Shown here: piece after piece, positions 22,057-28,668 of the stretch
Layout of the letters: every line of letters begins with the position of its first letter
Numbering within the stretch: the first letter of the stretch is position 1
Assembly: GCF_035506375.1 (NCBI RefSeq)
Contig: NZ_DATJPM010000096.1
Coordinates: 1-28,668, forward strand
Direction of reading: 5' to 3'
DNA: 28,668 nt
Origin: Methanocella sp.
GTDB taxonomy: Archaea; Halobacteriota; Methanocellia; Methanocellales; Methanocellaceae
Notes under the pieces: generated by a model
What the model was told of the DNA's origin: nothing
The model's input: the letters and a program-made list of their open reading frames with translations, nothing else
Database searches by the model: none
Made by a program: the position numbers and the translations under genes

Positions 22057-23397
22057 ATGGCATATTTCAACGAGCCCGTGGAGACGATGGGGCGAACAGA
22101 GCTCAACGCCCTCATCGATGAGCGAACCCGATATACGGTCCGCTATGCCGCAGAGCGCTCGCCTTTTTACCGCCAGTGGTTCCGGGATAACGGGGTCGAC
22201 GTCTCGTCCATCCGCACGCATGAAGACCTGTTGAGGCTGCCCATCGTGTCCGGCCAGACCATCCGGAATAATCAGCCCCCTGCCACGGAGGATTTCCGGT
22301 TCCGGAGCACGGACTGGCGGGACATTTTCACCATCCACGAGACCAGCGGCACCAGCGGCACGCCCAAGTCGTTCTTTTTGACGTACGACGACTGGAAGCG
22401 GTATGCCGAAAAGTACGCCCGGTTCTTCGTAGCCCAGGGCTTTGGCCCCGGGGATCGACTCATCGTCTGCGCGTCCTATGGCATGAACGTGGGCGCGAAC
22501 ACCATGACCCTCGCCGCCCATCGAATAGGCCTCACCATCGTGCCGGAAGGCAGGTGCAATTTCCCCGTGCGCATCATCAAGAGTTACCGGCCAACGGGGA
22601 TCGTGGGCAGTGTCTTTAAGCTGCTCCGCCTGGGCCGGCGAATGGGGGCAGAGGGCTTAGACCCGAAGGATTCAGGCATCGAAAGGCTCGTCGCCGGCGG
22701 CGAAAGCTTCGCGAAGGAATCCCGTGAATATCTGGAGGAGCTCTGGGGCTGTAAGGCGTATAACACGTACGGGAGCACCGAGGGTACCATGTGCGGCGAG
22801 TGCGGCGTGCAGAACGGCCTGCACGTCCCCGAAGATATGGTGCACGTGGACGTGTACGACCCGGCGATGAAAAAGTTCGTCCCTGACGGAGAGTGCGGCC
22901 GTATGGTACTGACGACGCTGCTGCCCGTCGGCGGCAGGTGCGGCACGCTGCTCATCAACTACGATACCGAGGACACGACCGTCGTCATGTCCCGGGAAAA
23001 ATGCGCATGCGGGCGGACCCATATGCGTATCTTTTACCCGCAGCGCGAAGCCGAGACCATCTGGGTAGCCGGCGCCCCTTTCAACCGCGTGGACGTGGAG
23101 TCGGGCGTTTTCCAGCGCGAGAACATGGAGTACCTGACGGGCGAGTACGAGGCCTTCGTCGATCTCGAAGGCGGCGTGACCACGATGAAGCTCAACCTGG
23201 AGTGCTTCGACCCGGAGAAGCTAAGCCGCCGGCCCGTGGAAGAGCGCTTCACCGAGGCCTTCTTAAAGTATAAGCCGGGGCTTGCCCGTGCTTTTGGGGA
23301 AGGCGCGTTCAAGCTATCCTTTAGTTTCCTGGCTCCGGGCAGGCTTGAGTTTTACCAGAAGAAGGGCAGGCCGAAGCGCATCGTCGACCGTAGATAA
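22057..23397 (+). CDS. Phenylacetate-CoA ligase family adenylating enzyme, coenzyme F390 synthetase-like
   Basis: 446 aa. Adenylate-forming enzyme: P-loop TSGTSGTPKS (96-105), YGSTEG (238-243), and YDTED (302-306) in the ATP-ribose region. Cys pairs C246/C249 and C316/C318 (KCACGR) form the zinc site typical of PaaK-type proteins. In methanogens this family includes coenzyme F390 synthetase, which adenylates or guanylates F420 under oxygen stress; others are aryl-CoA ligases. Sequence alone does not separate them. It lacks the usual FI/PaaK-like terminal phrasing but has a full C-terminal domain. Cotranscription with tspO (15-base gap) would fit a stress-related role. Confidence 0.85.
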   Translation: MAYFNEPVETMGRTELNALIDERTRYTVRYAAERSPFYRQWFRDNGVDVSSIRTHEDLLRLPIVSGQTIRNNQPPATEDFRFRSTDWRDIFTIHETSGTSGTPKSFFLTYDDWKRYAEKYARFFVAQGFGPGDRLIVCASYGMNVGANTMTLAAHRIGLTIVPEGRCNFPVRIIKSYRPTGIVGSVFKLLRLGRRMGAEGLDPKDSGIERLVAGGESFAKESREYLEELWGCKAYNTYGSTEGTMCGECGVQNGLHVPEDMVHVDVYDPAMKKFVPDGECGRMVLTTLLPVGGRCGTLLINYDTEDTTVVMSREKCACGRTHMRIFYPQREAETIWVAGAPFNRVDVESGVFQRENMEYLTGEYEAFVDLEGGVTTMKLNLECFDPEKLSRRPVEERFTEAFLKYKPGLARAFGEGAFKLSFSFLAPGRLEFYQKKGRPKRIVDRR

Positions 23398-23448
23398 GTG
23401 CTGAAAATACGTGATAAAATTACAATAATAGGCCCACTAGATTAGATC

Positions 23449-23754
23449 ATGCAGAAACGGGTGAGCAATATTATACCGCCGATCACCGGGCACATAGACC
23501 GGACAGACATCATGGACAGGGGCGTGCGATACATCGGCAGGGACTCGAACGGCGCTGACGTTTCCGTGGATGTATACGGCTCCCGCATGGACGTGAACGT
23601 CGGCGGCAGGACGATACTGGTCGAGGGCGACTACCTGAAGTACGACGACAGCGACAGGAAGTACATCATCTGCGACCGGAAGGGCAGGGTCTTCCTGAAC
23701 TTTAAGGTCAAGGACGATGGCACATTCACGGTGAAATACGGGCGCGAGGGCTAG
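23449..23754 (+). CDS. Small beta-rich protein of unknown function
   Basis: 101 aa, rich in Asp, Lys, Gly and alternating hydrophobics, suggesting a compact beta barrel (VRYIGRDSNGADVSVDVY, MDVNVGGRTILVEGDYLKYDD, YIICDRKGRVFLNFKVKDDG). No signal peptide, TM helix or metal motif. ATG 23512 is an alternative start. It converges with sfsA, and the two stop codons share the palindrome CTAG (23751-23754). Family not recognised; the codon pattern and composition look native and coding. Confidence 0.65.
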   Translation: MQKRVSNIIPPITGHIDRTDIMDRGVRYIGRDSNGADVSVDVYGSRMDVNVGGRTILVEGDYLKYDDSDRKYIICDRKGRVFLNFKVKDDGTFTVKYGREG

Positions 23755-24488
23755 AAGAGGCGGAGCTCAAAGTATCTCAGCAGCTCTATGCCCGTCTCGT
23801 CTATCCGCAGATTCGACTGCCAGTGCCCCATGCCTTTTAAGGCCGCATTTCGAGCCGCGTCGACGATTGCTGGCTCCGGCTCGCCCGGGACGCAGAAAGG
23901 CACAGCTTCGAACATGTAGCACATGAGGATTACCGCTTTCGAGCCACGCTCTATTGAGCCCGATATATCGCAAAAGTGCTTGACGAGGCGCTCGAGGCCG
24001 TTGAACTTCGTCGTGCCTTTCTTGTATTTAGGGTGGCCTTCGCAGGGGATGTCCTTCAGCGGCGTCTTGACCTCAAGATAGTCCCTGCCGTTGATCAGGA
24101 AATCGATCCGAGAATCGCCCAGCTTTACCTCCCTTTTTAAGCTCTTCACGGGGCCGAATATGCCGGGCATGAGGCCTTCCCGGAGGAAAAATTCCACGTA
24201 GGCGTTCGCCTTACCCTGATTAATGCCGATCCAGCGCTTCTTACGGGCGGAGGGCTGGTCCAGGGAGATGGCTTCCACCGTATACGCCGTCTTTCTTGCA
24301 TCGCTGCCGCCCCGGGATAAAAGACATGGAATATCCTCGAATATGAGGCTGCCGATGCGGCCCGTCGACGGGCAGTGGCAAGCCTGAACCTTACCGTCTA
24401 CCTTGACCATCATGACGAACCTGTTCGGCCGGGACTGGATGGTGCCTTCGACGAGGGGCGATGGAAAAATATATCTTTTACCGCTCAT
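23751..24488 (-). CDS. sfsA: SfsA family nuclease-fold protein
   Basis: 245 aa. SfsA proteins have an N-terminal OB-like domain and a PD-(D/E)xK nuclease-like domain. Visible signatures are LVEGTIQSRPNRFVMMVKVDG with CHCPSTGRIGSL (12-48), then DSRIDFLI (D129) and YLEVK (E139, K141), the nuclease-type triad, with a long C-terminal helix region. The E. coli homologue was linked to sugar-fermentation gene control; the true substrate is uncertain. GGGAGA lies just before the ATG. Divergent from the MFS gene with only 12 bases between the starts. Confidence 0.93.
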   Translation of the reverse strand: MSGKRYIFPSPLVEGTIQSRPNRFVMMVKVDGKVQACHCPSTGRIGSLIFEDIPCLLSRGGSDARKTAYTVEAISLDQPSARKKRWIGINQGKANAYVEFFLREGLMPGIFGPVKSLKREVKLGDSRIDFLINGRDYLEVKTPLKDIPCEGHPKYKKGTTKFNGLERLVKHFCDISGSIERGSKAVILMCYMFEAVPFCVPGEPEPAIVDAARNAALKGMGHWQSNLRIDETGIELLRYFELRLF

Positions 24489-24500
24489 TCTCCCATTCTA

Positions 24501-25673
24501 ATGCCCGACCGGAAGAATATCATCTTTGCGCTCGTCTCCGCTGCCATCTTTATGGACATGATGGTCTACACGCTAGTCATACCGGTGCTGCCCTCCTATG
24601 CCACGAAACTGGGGGCCGACACCGTCGCCATCGGGATAATCTACGGCGCTTTTTCGGTCTCGCTTCTTTTATTCAGCATCCCCTTCGGCATCTTATCCGA
24701 CCGCTTAGGCCGCCGGTCCTTCATGATGCTGGGCATGCTCTCCCTGGCCGCCACGAACGTCTTATTCGCCCTTTCGGCTGACGTGCGCGTGCTTATCGCC
24801 GCCAGGCTGCTCCAGGGCATGTCCGGGGCTGCCACCTGGTCCGCGGGGCTGGCGATGCTGGCCGATACCTTCGGCCAGGAGGAGCGCGGCGGGCGGCTCG
24901 GGCTGGCCATGTCCGCCATGTCCGCGGGCACACTGCTCGGCCCTGTCGTAGGCGGGATCCTTTACGATAACCTGGGCTACGCGCTCACGTTCGCCATACC
25001 ATCGGCCCTGGCCTGCATCGTCGGCCTGGCGTTCCTCCTGGTCAGCGAGCCGGCAGCGCGTGTTATCTCTGCCCCTTTCCACCAGCGCCTGACGCCTTAT
25101 CTAAAGGCGCCCCGGATATTCCTGGCCATAACGCTCGCGGTCGTCGTCGGCGCCGCCACCTACGGAGTCCTGGAGCCCTTCATGCCCGTGTATATGTACG
25201 ATATTTTCTCCGCGACGCCGACCATGGTGGGCCTGGCTTTTGGCGCCATGTCGCTCCTTAGCATCGTCTTTCAGCCCGTCGTGGGGCGGCTCTATGACCT
25301 GCGGGTCGGACGCCTTCTCATCGCGGCGGGCATGCTCGTTTCCGCCCTCGTCGTTGCCGGCTGCGTATCCATGCCGTCCTTCTTTTTGACGGCGGCGGTG
25401 TTCTCCCTTCTGGGCATCACCATGTGCTTTGCCCTGACGCCCATGCTTCCCCTTATATCGGACCTCTACGGCGGCGACGGCAGGGGAAGTTCCCTGGGCA
25501 TGGTCTACGGCATCTATAACACGCTCTTTTCGCTGGGCCTGGCCCTGGGCCCGTTCGCCGGCGGCCTGATAGCGGCCCGTTACGGTTTTCCATTTACGGC
25601 GTATGCCCAGGCGGCGCTGCTGGCCATAGCGGGCTTCATCACATTTCTTGCATTACGGCCGCATGCGAGATAG
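24501..25673 (+). CDS. MFS transporter (multidrug-efflux type)
   Basis: 390 aa from ATG 24501. The frame is open upstream but overlaps sfsA. Twelve TM helices are predicted. Motif A, GILSDRLGRR (63-72), lies between TM2 and TM3, and a long GPVVGGILYD motif (TM5, motif C-like) marks drug/H+ antiporters. Substrate unknown. An AAATATATC TATA-like element about 30 bases upstream, inside sfsA, fits a leaderless message. Confidence 0.92.
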   Translation: MPDRKNIIFALVSAAIFMDMMVYTLVIPVLPSYATKLGADTVAIGIIYGAFSVSLLLFSIPFGILSDRLGRRSFMMLGMLSLAATNVLFALSADVRVLIAARLLQGMSGAATWSAGLAMLADTFGQEERGGRLGLAMSAMSAGTLLGPVVGGILYDNLGYALTFAIPSALACIVGLAFLLVSEPAARVISAPFHQRLTPYLKAPRIFLAITLAVVVGAATYGVLEPFMPVYMYDIFSATPTMVGLAFGAMSLLSIVFQPVVGRLYDLRVGRLLIAAGMLVSALVVAGCVSMPSFFLTAAVFSLLGITMCFALTPMLPLISDLYGGDGRGSSLGMVYGIYNTLFSLGLALGPFAGGLIAARYGFPFTAYAQAALLAIAGFITFLALRPHAR

Positions 25674-25685
25674 CACGGCCTTTAA

Positions 25686-25730
25686 AACCGGAAAAATATA
25701 ATATTATAGTAATCATAATATAAACTATTG
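25686..25730 (+). promoter_or_regulatory. AT-rich promoter of the Ubl-JAB-E1 gene
   Basis: AAAACCGGAAAAATATAATA and following AT-only stretches contain several TATA-like elements 40-75 bases before the ATG at 25766, separating the gene from the MFS transporter. Confidence 0.4.
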
Positions 25731-25765
25731 AAAAATGAGCATGCAAAACAGAAGGGCGAGCCTAT

Positions 25766-27247
25766 ATGGTCACTATTTATGTGGATGGAAGGCCTGTACA
25801 GGTCCCGGTACACACGAGCGCGTCGGACATACGGCGCGCCGCGCACACTGACCGGAGCCGCCCCGTGGCGCGCTCCTGCGATGGCCGGAACGTCGTGGTC
25901 AGCGGGGCCATCGACGTGTCCGAAGGCGACCACTTTACTCTCGGGCGACCCTTCACTAAAAGCATGCAAAAGTTCAAGGTCCTCTCTTCCAGGAAGCAGC
26001 GTAAATCCGACCGGTCTGTCCGGCTGTTCTTCCCGATGCCACAATACGAGCGCATGCGAGAGGCGTTCGAGGCTTCAGAAGCGGCGTCCAGGGAAGGATA
26101 TGCGATGGCCAGGTGCGGCAGCCGCACGGACGGCTCAAGAAAAAATAAGGACTATTTTGTGAGAGAGCTTTACATACCGGCAAAAGATGATCTCTTCCAG
26201 CAGTCCAGCGTCACGGTTACACCGGGGGCCGAGTTTATCGAGGCCGTGTTCAGCAAAGCATCGGAGAAGGGCGATACCGTGCTCGAGATACATACACACG
26301 CCGGCTCCCGGGAGCCCAACTTCTCCTGGATGGACATCGAGAACGGCCTGGAGAACGGCCGTTTCCTGCGGTCCTGCGGGCTGCGCTTTGCCATGGCCGT
26401 GATCGGCGGGGCCGGATTCTCATTTTGCGAGTACGACGGGGACCACGATTCCCTCTCGATGCCCGAGAGCGCCCGTGTCAGTGTATTCAGCCGGAACGGT
26501 CTCCGGGACGCCCTGGTACATAAAAGCAGCTCTTCCTGCGAGATCCTATCGCCGACCCGCCCGGAGGCCATCCGGGTGGCCGTCGCGGGCCTTGACGGCA
26601 TCGGCTTCGGCATATGCCAGAAGCTGGCCGGGCTGGGAGTAAAAGACTTTATCCTGCTCGACGACCGGGAGCTCGGCGATAATAACCCCGATATTTTGCC
26701 ATATACGGGCGGGGCGGGTAAAAAAAGGACAAGGGCCGCGCAGAACATGCTCAAGAAAGCATCGAAAGACATAAGGGCAGTGGCCGTCAACAACATCGCC
26801 AGGAACGCCCGGGGCGCGCTCCGGGAATGCGACGTCATCTTTTATTGTGGTAAGGACGATGCGCTGAAATCGGCCATAGCCGAGGTTTCGCTTAAGTACC
26901 TCATACCGTGCATCGAGGCGCATACGGTAATAAAAGAGGGGCAGAAAGGCCCGTACGGCAGCGTAAGAGTGCTTATACCCTCTATCACCGGTTGCAGCAT
27001 GTGCTCCGGCGAGTCCCGGGAAGGCTCCTCTTCGTGCGTTCCGGTCGACGACGTTGTCTGCTCCACGGCCATCGGGGAGCTAATGGATATGCTATCGGGC
27101 AGGCCCCGTGATTCCGACCATATCGAATACGACCCGGCGACGCAGGCCTTCGAGCGTAAGCGGCTGGAGTGGAATGAAGCATGCCCTCTCTGCGGCAGGG
27201 AAGGCGTGCGCGGCGCGGGCGACGAAAGGCGGCCTCGCCGGTATTAG
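25766..27247 (+). CDS. Ubiquitin-like/JAB protease/E1-ThiF triple-domain fusion
   Basis: 493 aa. Residues 1-65 look like a multiubiquitin-type beta-grasp domain (IYVDGRPVQVP, SASDIRRAA, IDVSEGDHFTLGRPF). Residues about 85-245 are a JAB/JAMM metallopeptidase: H176-T-H178, S187 and D190 (IHTHAG...FSWMD), with E110 as probable general base. Residues about 268-440 are an E1/MoeB/ThiF adenylyltransferase: VAVAGLDGIG (272-280) nucleotide loop, acidic strand end D299-D300, NN306-307, K319-K320, candidate catalytic C424, and structural Zn pairs C410/C413 and C473/C476. The usual NLxRQ phrase reads NPDIL, so the Arg finger may be absent. JAB removes ubiquitin-like modifiers and E1 activates them; one chain appears to hold both activities plus a modifier-like domain. 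No E2 or free modifier is nearby. The fusion is read directly; function is inferred. Confidence 0.85.
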   Translation: MVTIYVDGRPVQVPVHTSASDIRRAAHTDRSRPVARSCDGRNVVVSGAIDVSEGDHFTLGRPFTKSMQKFKVLSSRKQRKSDRSVRLFFPMPQYERMREAFEASEAASREGYAMARCGSRTDGSRKNKDYFVRELYIPAKDDLFQQSSVTVTPGAEFIEAVFSKASEKGDTVLEIHTHAGSREPNFSWMDIENGLENGRFLRSCGLRFAMAVIGGAGFSFCEYDGDHDSLSMPESARVSVFSRNGLRDALVHKSSSSCEILSPTRPEAIRVAVAGLDGIGFGICQKLAGLGVKDFILLDDRELGDNNPDILPYTGGAGKKRTRAAQNMLKKASKDIRAVAVNNIARNARGALRECDVIFYCGKDDALKSAIAEVSLKYLIPCIEAHTVIKEGQKGPYGSVRVLIPSITGCSMCSGESREGSSSCVPVDDVVCSTAIGELMDMLSGRPRDSDHIEYDPATQAFERKRLEWNEACPLCGREGVRGAGDERRPRRY

Positions 27248-27291
27248 CCAGAAAAGTATATCATCCCCATCATATTCTAATTATATCGGCC

Positions 27292-27747
27292 ATGGTCGAT
27301 GAGACACTTTCAAAGCATGAGCGAGAGAATCTCCTGATCAAGCTTGATAAAGAATTCGCCTTCGCCGGCGCGACCATACCGGCATACCTGGAGGTGGGCG
27401 ACGAGCGCATACCCCTCAGGGCGCTCGTCTTCGAGATGTCGAAAAAGCGGGGACGGCTGACGTCCGAAGAGATCGGGGCGGTCGACCGCCTCATTCCCTT
27501 GATCCGGCGCAGGCGCCGGGAGATCGTCGCGCTCCTGTCCAGGGAGGAAATGGCCAGGTCAAAAGCCGGCGAGCTCTATGAGGAGGCTCTCGGGCTGGAC
27601 CGGGCGCTTGACACACTCTATAATGTGCCGCTGCCGAAACTCTCCATCAATGACGAGGCCAATAAGGCAAAAATGGAGGACGGGCGCCGGTGGCTGAACC
27701 TCGTGAGGAAAGTGTACTCGGGAGAGGAGAAAAGGAAGCGGGATTAG
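27292..27747 (+). CDS. DUF5788-like helical protein
   Basis: 151 aa from ATG 27292; the frame is open upstream over the end of the fusion gene but has no domain there. All-helical and highly charged, with the segment order of archaeal DUF5788 proteins: SKHERENLLIKLDKEFAFAG, then VGDERIPLRALVFEMSKKRGRLTSEEIGAVDRLIPLI, and a closing GRRWLNLVRKVY. Function unknown. The next gene begins one base after its stop codon. TAATTATATC lies about 15-25 bases upstream. Confidence 0.7.
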   Translation: MVDETLSKHERENLLIKLDKEFAFAGATIPAYLEVGDERIPLRALVFEMSKKRGRLTSEEIGAVDRLIPLIRRRRREIVALLSREEMARSKAGELYEEALGLDRALDTLYNVPLPKLSINDEANKAKMEDGRRWLNLVRKVYSGEEKRKRD

Positions 27748-28077
27748 ATGAAGAGAACCGGTAGCTGTAAGCAATGCGGGAACTGCTGCAGGGATTTTTG
27801 CATCGACCTGCACGTGGGCGCCGTGACCGACTACGAGTTCACGGAATACCTGCGGTGGCTGGACGCCCATTCAGCGGTGTCGACCTCTATAAAGGATTTT
27901 AAAAAACGTAACGTCGAGCTGCAGATAAAGAACCCGTGCAAGAACCTCGTCGATAACGGGGACGGCACCTTCTCCTGCGCTATTCACGATAATAAGCCCG
28001 ATATCTGCAGGCGCTATCCCGAAGAGGATTATAACGACGACGTTTCCAGAAATTGCGGCTTCAAGTTCATCCCTTAA
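27748..28077 (+). CDS. YkgJ/UPF0153-type Cys-cluster protein
   Basis: 109 aa. The family marker is an N-terminal CKQCGNCCRDFC and a C-terminal C-AIHDNKPDICRRYP with further Cys (C63-like NPCKNL, CSCAIHD-type spacing), giving about eight cysteines suited to Zn or an Fe-S cluster. The role in cells is unknown. It starts directly after the DUF5788-like stop codon (TAG-ATG), so they are one operon. Small size and position suggest a partner of the upstream gene. Confidence 0.88.
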   Translation: MKRTGSCKQCGNCCRDFCIDLHVGAVTDYEFTEYLRWLDAHSAVSTSIKDFKKRNVELQIKNPCKNLVDNGDGTFSCAIHDNKPDICRRYPEEDYNDDVSRNCGFKFIP

Positions 28078-28113
28078 GGCCGATGTATTATAATGAAAAA
28101 TATTTATAGGGCC

Positions 28114-28122
28114 TTTATAAAT
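28114..28122 (+). promoter_or_regulatory. TATA box of the SUI1 gene
   Basis: TTTATAAAT about 25 bases before the ATG at 28143, giving a message with almost no leader. Confidence 0.6.
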
Positions 28123-28142
28123 GACATATTAGAGAAAACAAT

Positions 28143-28451
28143 ATGGAAGTTTGCAATAAATGTGGATTGCCGACGGACCTCTGCATCTGCGAGGACCTGG
28201 CGAAGGAGACCCAGAAGATACGTGTATATACCAATACACGGCGCTTTAAGAAGATAACGACCATCATTGACGGTATCGATACCAAGAACGTCAATATAAA
28301 GGAACTCTCCCAGAAGCTGAAGACCAAATTCGCATGCGGCGGCACCATTAAGGAAGGCCGCATCGAGCTCCAGGGCGATCACCGGGAAGAAGTTAAAAAG
28401 CTTTTAGTGAGCTACGGATTCTCTCCCGAGCTTATCGAGCTTAAGATGTAG
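28143..28451 (+). CDS. Archaeal translation initiation factor aIF1 (SUI1)
   Basis: 102 aa, the usual length of archaeal SUI1/YciH proteins. aIF1 binds the small ribosomal subunit and checks start-codon selection. Visible are an N-terminal Cys-knuckle CNKCGLPTDLCIC, the SUI1 core IRVYTNTRRFKKITTIIDGID and KTKFACGGTIKEGRIELQGDH, and the end SYGFSPELIEL. Own TATA box just upstream; T-run terminator just downstream. Confidence 0.96.
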   Translation: MEVCNKCGLPTDLCICEDLAKETQKIRVYTNTRRFKKITTIIDGIDTKNVNIKELSQKLKTKFACGGTIKEGRIELQGDHREEVKKLLVSYGFSPELIELKM

Positions 28452-28470
28452 TCCCGCCTTTTTTTATTCC
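28452..28470 (+). terminator. T-run terminator after the SUI1 gene
   Basis: GTCCCGCC followed by seven Ts (28459-28465) immediately after the stop codon. Confidence 0.6.
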
Positions 28471-28586
28471 TCGTTTTAAGCGTTTTTGACCGTAACAGTA
28501 AGCCTGATATGGTATATTCTAAAATTCAAGCGCAATCTCGTGTTATCCTTGAGTAAATTTGAACCGCATACGCCGGTTACTATACT

Positions 28587-28612
28587 CTGTATCGAAAAAT
28601 TCGATAATACAG
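28587..28612. promoter_or_regulatory. Dyad in the promoter region of the last gene
   Basis: CTGT-ATCGAA-AAA-TTCGAT-AAT-ACAG: a perfect six-base inner dyad with outer arms, about 35-60 bases before the ATG at 28646. Possible operator. Confidence 0.45.
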
Positions 28613-28645
28613 CGAGTTTTTTCAATATTTCAGCGAGGTGTGGAA

Positions 28646-28668
28646 ATGGCGGATAAAGAGAAAGGTGG
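28646..28668 (+). CDS. Start of a gene cut off by the window end
   Basis: ATG preceded by GAGGTG at about six bases, a strong ribosome-binding site, followed by seven readable codons MADKEKG. Product cannot be told. Confidence 0.6.

Noticed and set aside
25766..25960. Beta-grasp domain as a ThiS/MoaD-type sulfur carrier
   Set aside because: There is no terminal Gly-Gly, and its IYVDGRPVQVP/EGDHF pattern fits multiubiquitin-type domains better.

Overview
The window looks like a chromosomal segment of a euryarchaeon, most probably a methanogen of the Methanocella type. The evidence is an AglB oligosaccharyltransferase, archaeal aIF1/SUI1, a type-2 methionine aminopeptidase, an archaeal Elp3, a coenzyme F390 synthetase-like enzyme, TATA boxes 25-35 bases ahead of starts with little or no leader, and a class II tRNA-Leu without an encoded CCA. 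The genus is inferred from protein style and is not proven by a marker gene.

Layout. Bases 1-570 hold the 3' end of a DUF1616-type gene running into a 372-base palindromic element. Bases 576-4716 (minus strand) carry elp3, a membrane TPR protein and a rubrerythrin-like protein whose diiron site looks degraded. Bases 4837-10919 (plus) carry a membrane-anchored winged-helix protein, a translationally coupled M24 peptidase/methionine aminopeptidase pair, two exported proteins of unknown role and an aldehyde dehydrogenase. Bases 11175-14509 carry a small Lys/Thr/Pro-repeat exported protein and an iron-uptake operon: a DtxR-FeoA fusion regulator followed by feoB, with two tandem TTAGG-N4-CCTAA-type operators at the promoter. 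Bases 14598-17447 encode AglB. A small Cys-rich membrane protein overlaps a mini-ferritin-like protein at 17563-18277. An exported peptidase-MA-like protein with a broken HExxH motif follows, then tRNA-Leu(CAG).

Bases 19910-21119 are a gene-poor, AT-rich stretch. It holds the second copy of the palindromic element, nested between further element-end fragments, and a set of GGAACAA boxes. Bases 21120-23754 (plus) hold a fasciclin-domain protein, TspO, an F390-synthetase/phenylacetate-CoA ligase-like enzyme and a small unknown protein. SfsA (minus) converges on that small gene and diverges from an MFS transporter.

The most interesting gene is at 25766-27247. It appears to fuse a multiubiquitin-type beta-grasp domain, a JAB/JAMM protease and an E1/ThiF adenylyltransferase in one chain. 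This would be a condensed ubiquitin-like activation and processing module, with no separate E2 or free modifier in the window. It is followed by a DUF5788-like protein, a YkgJ-type Cys-cluster protein, aIF1/SUI1 and the first codons of another gene.

Two themes recur. One is cell-envelope and exported proteins rich in N-glycosylation sequons, next to AglB. The other is iron and redox biology: DtxR/FeoB, two ferritin-like proteins, and several small Cys-cluster proteins. Nothing in the window resembles a prophage, IS transposase or CRISPR array.
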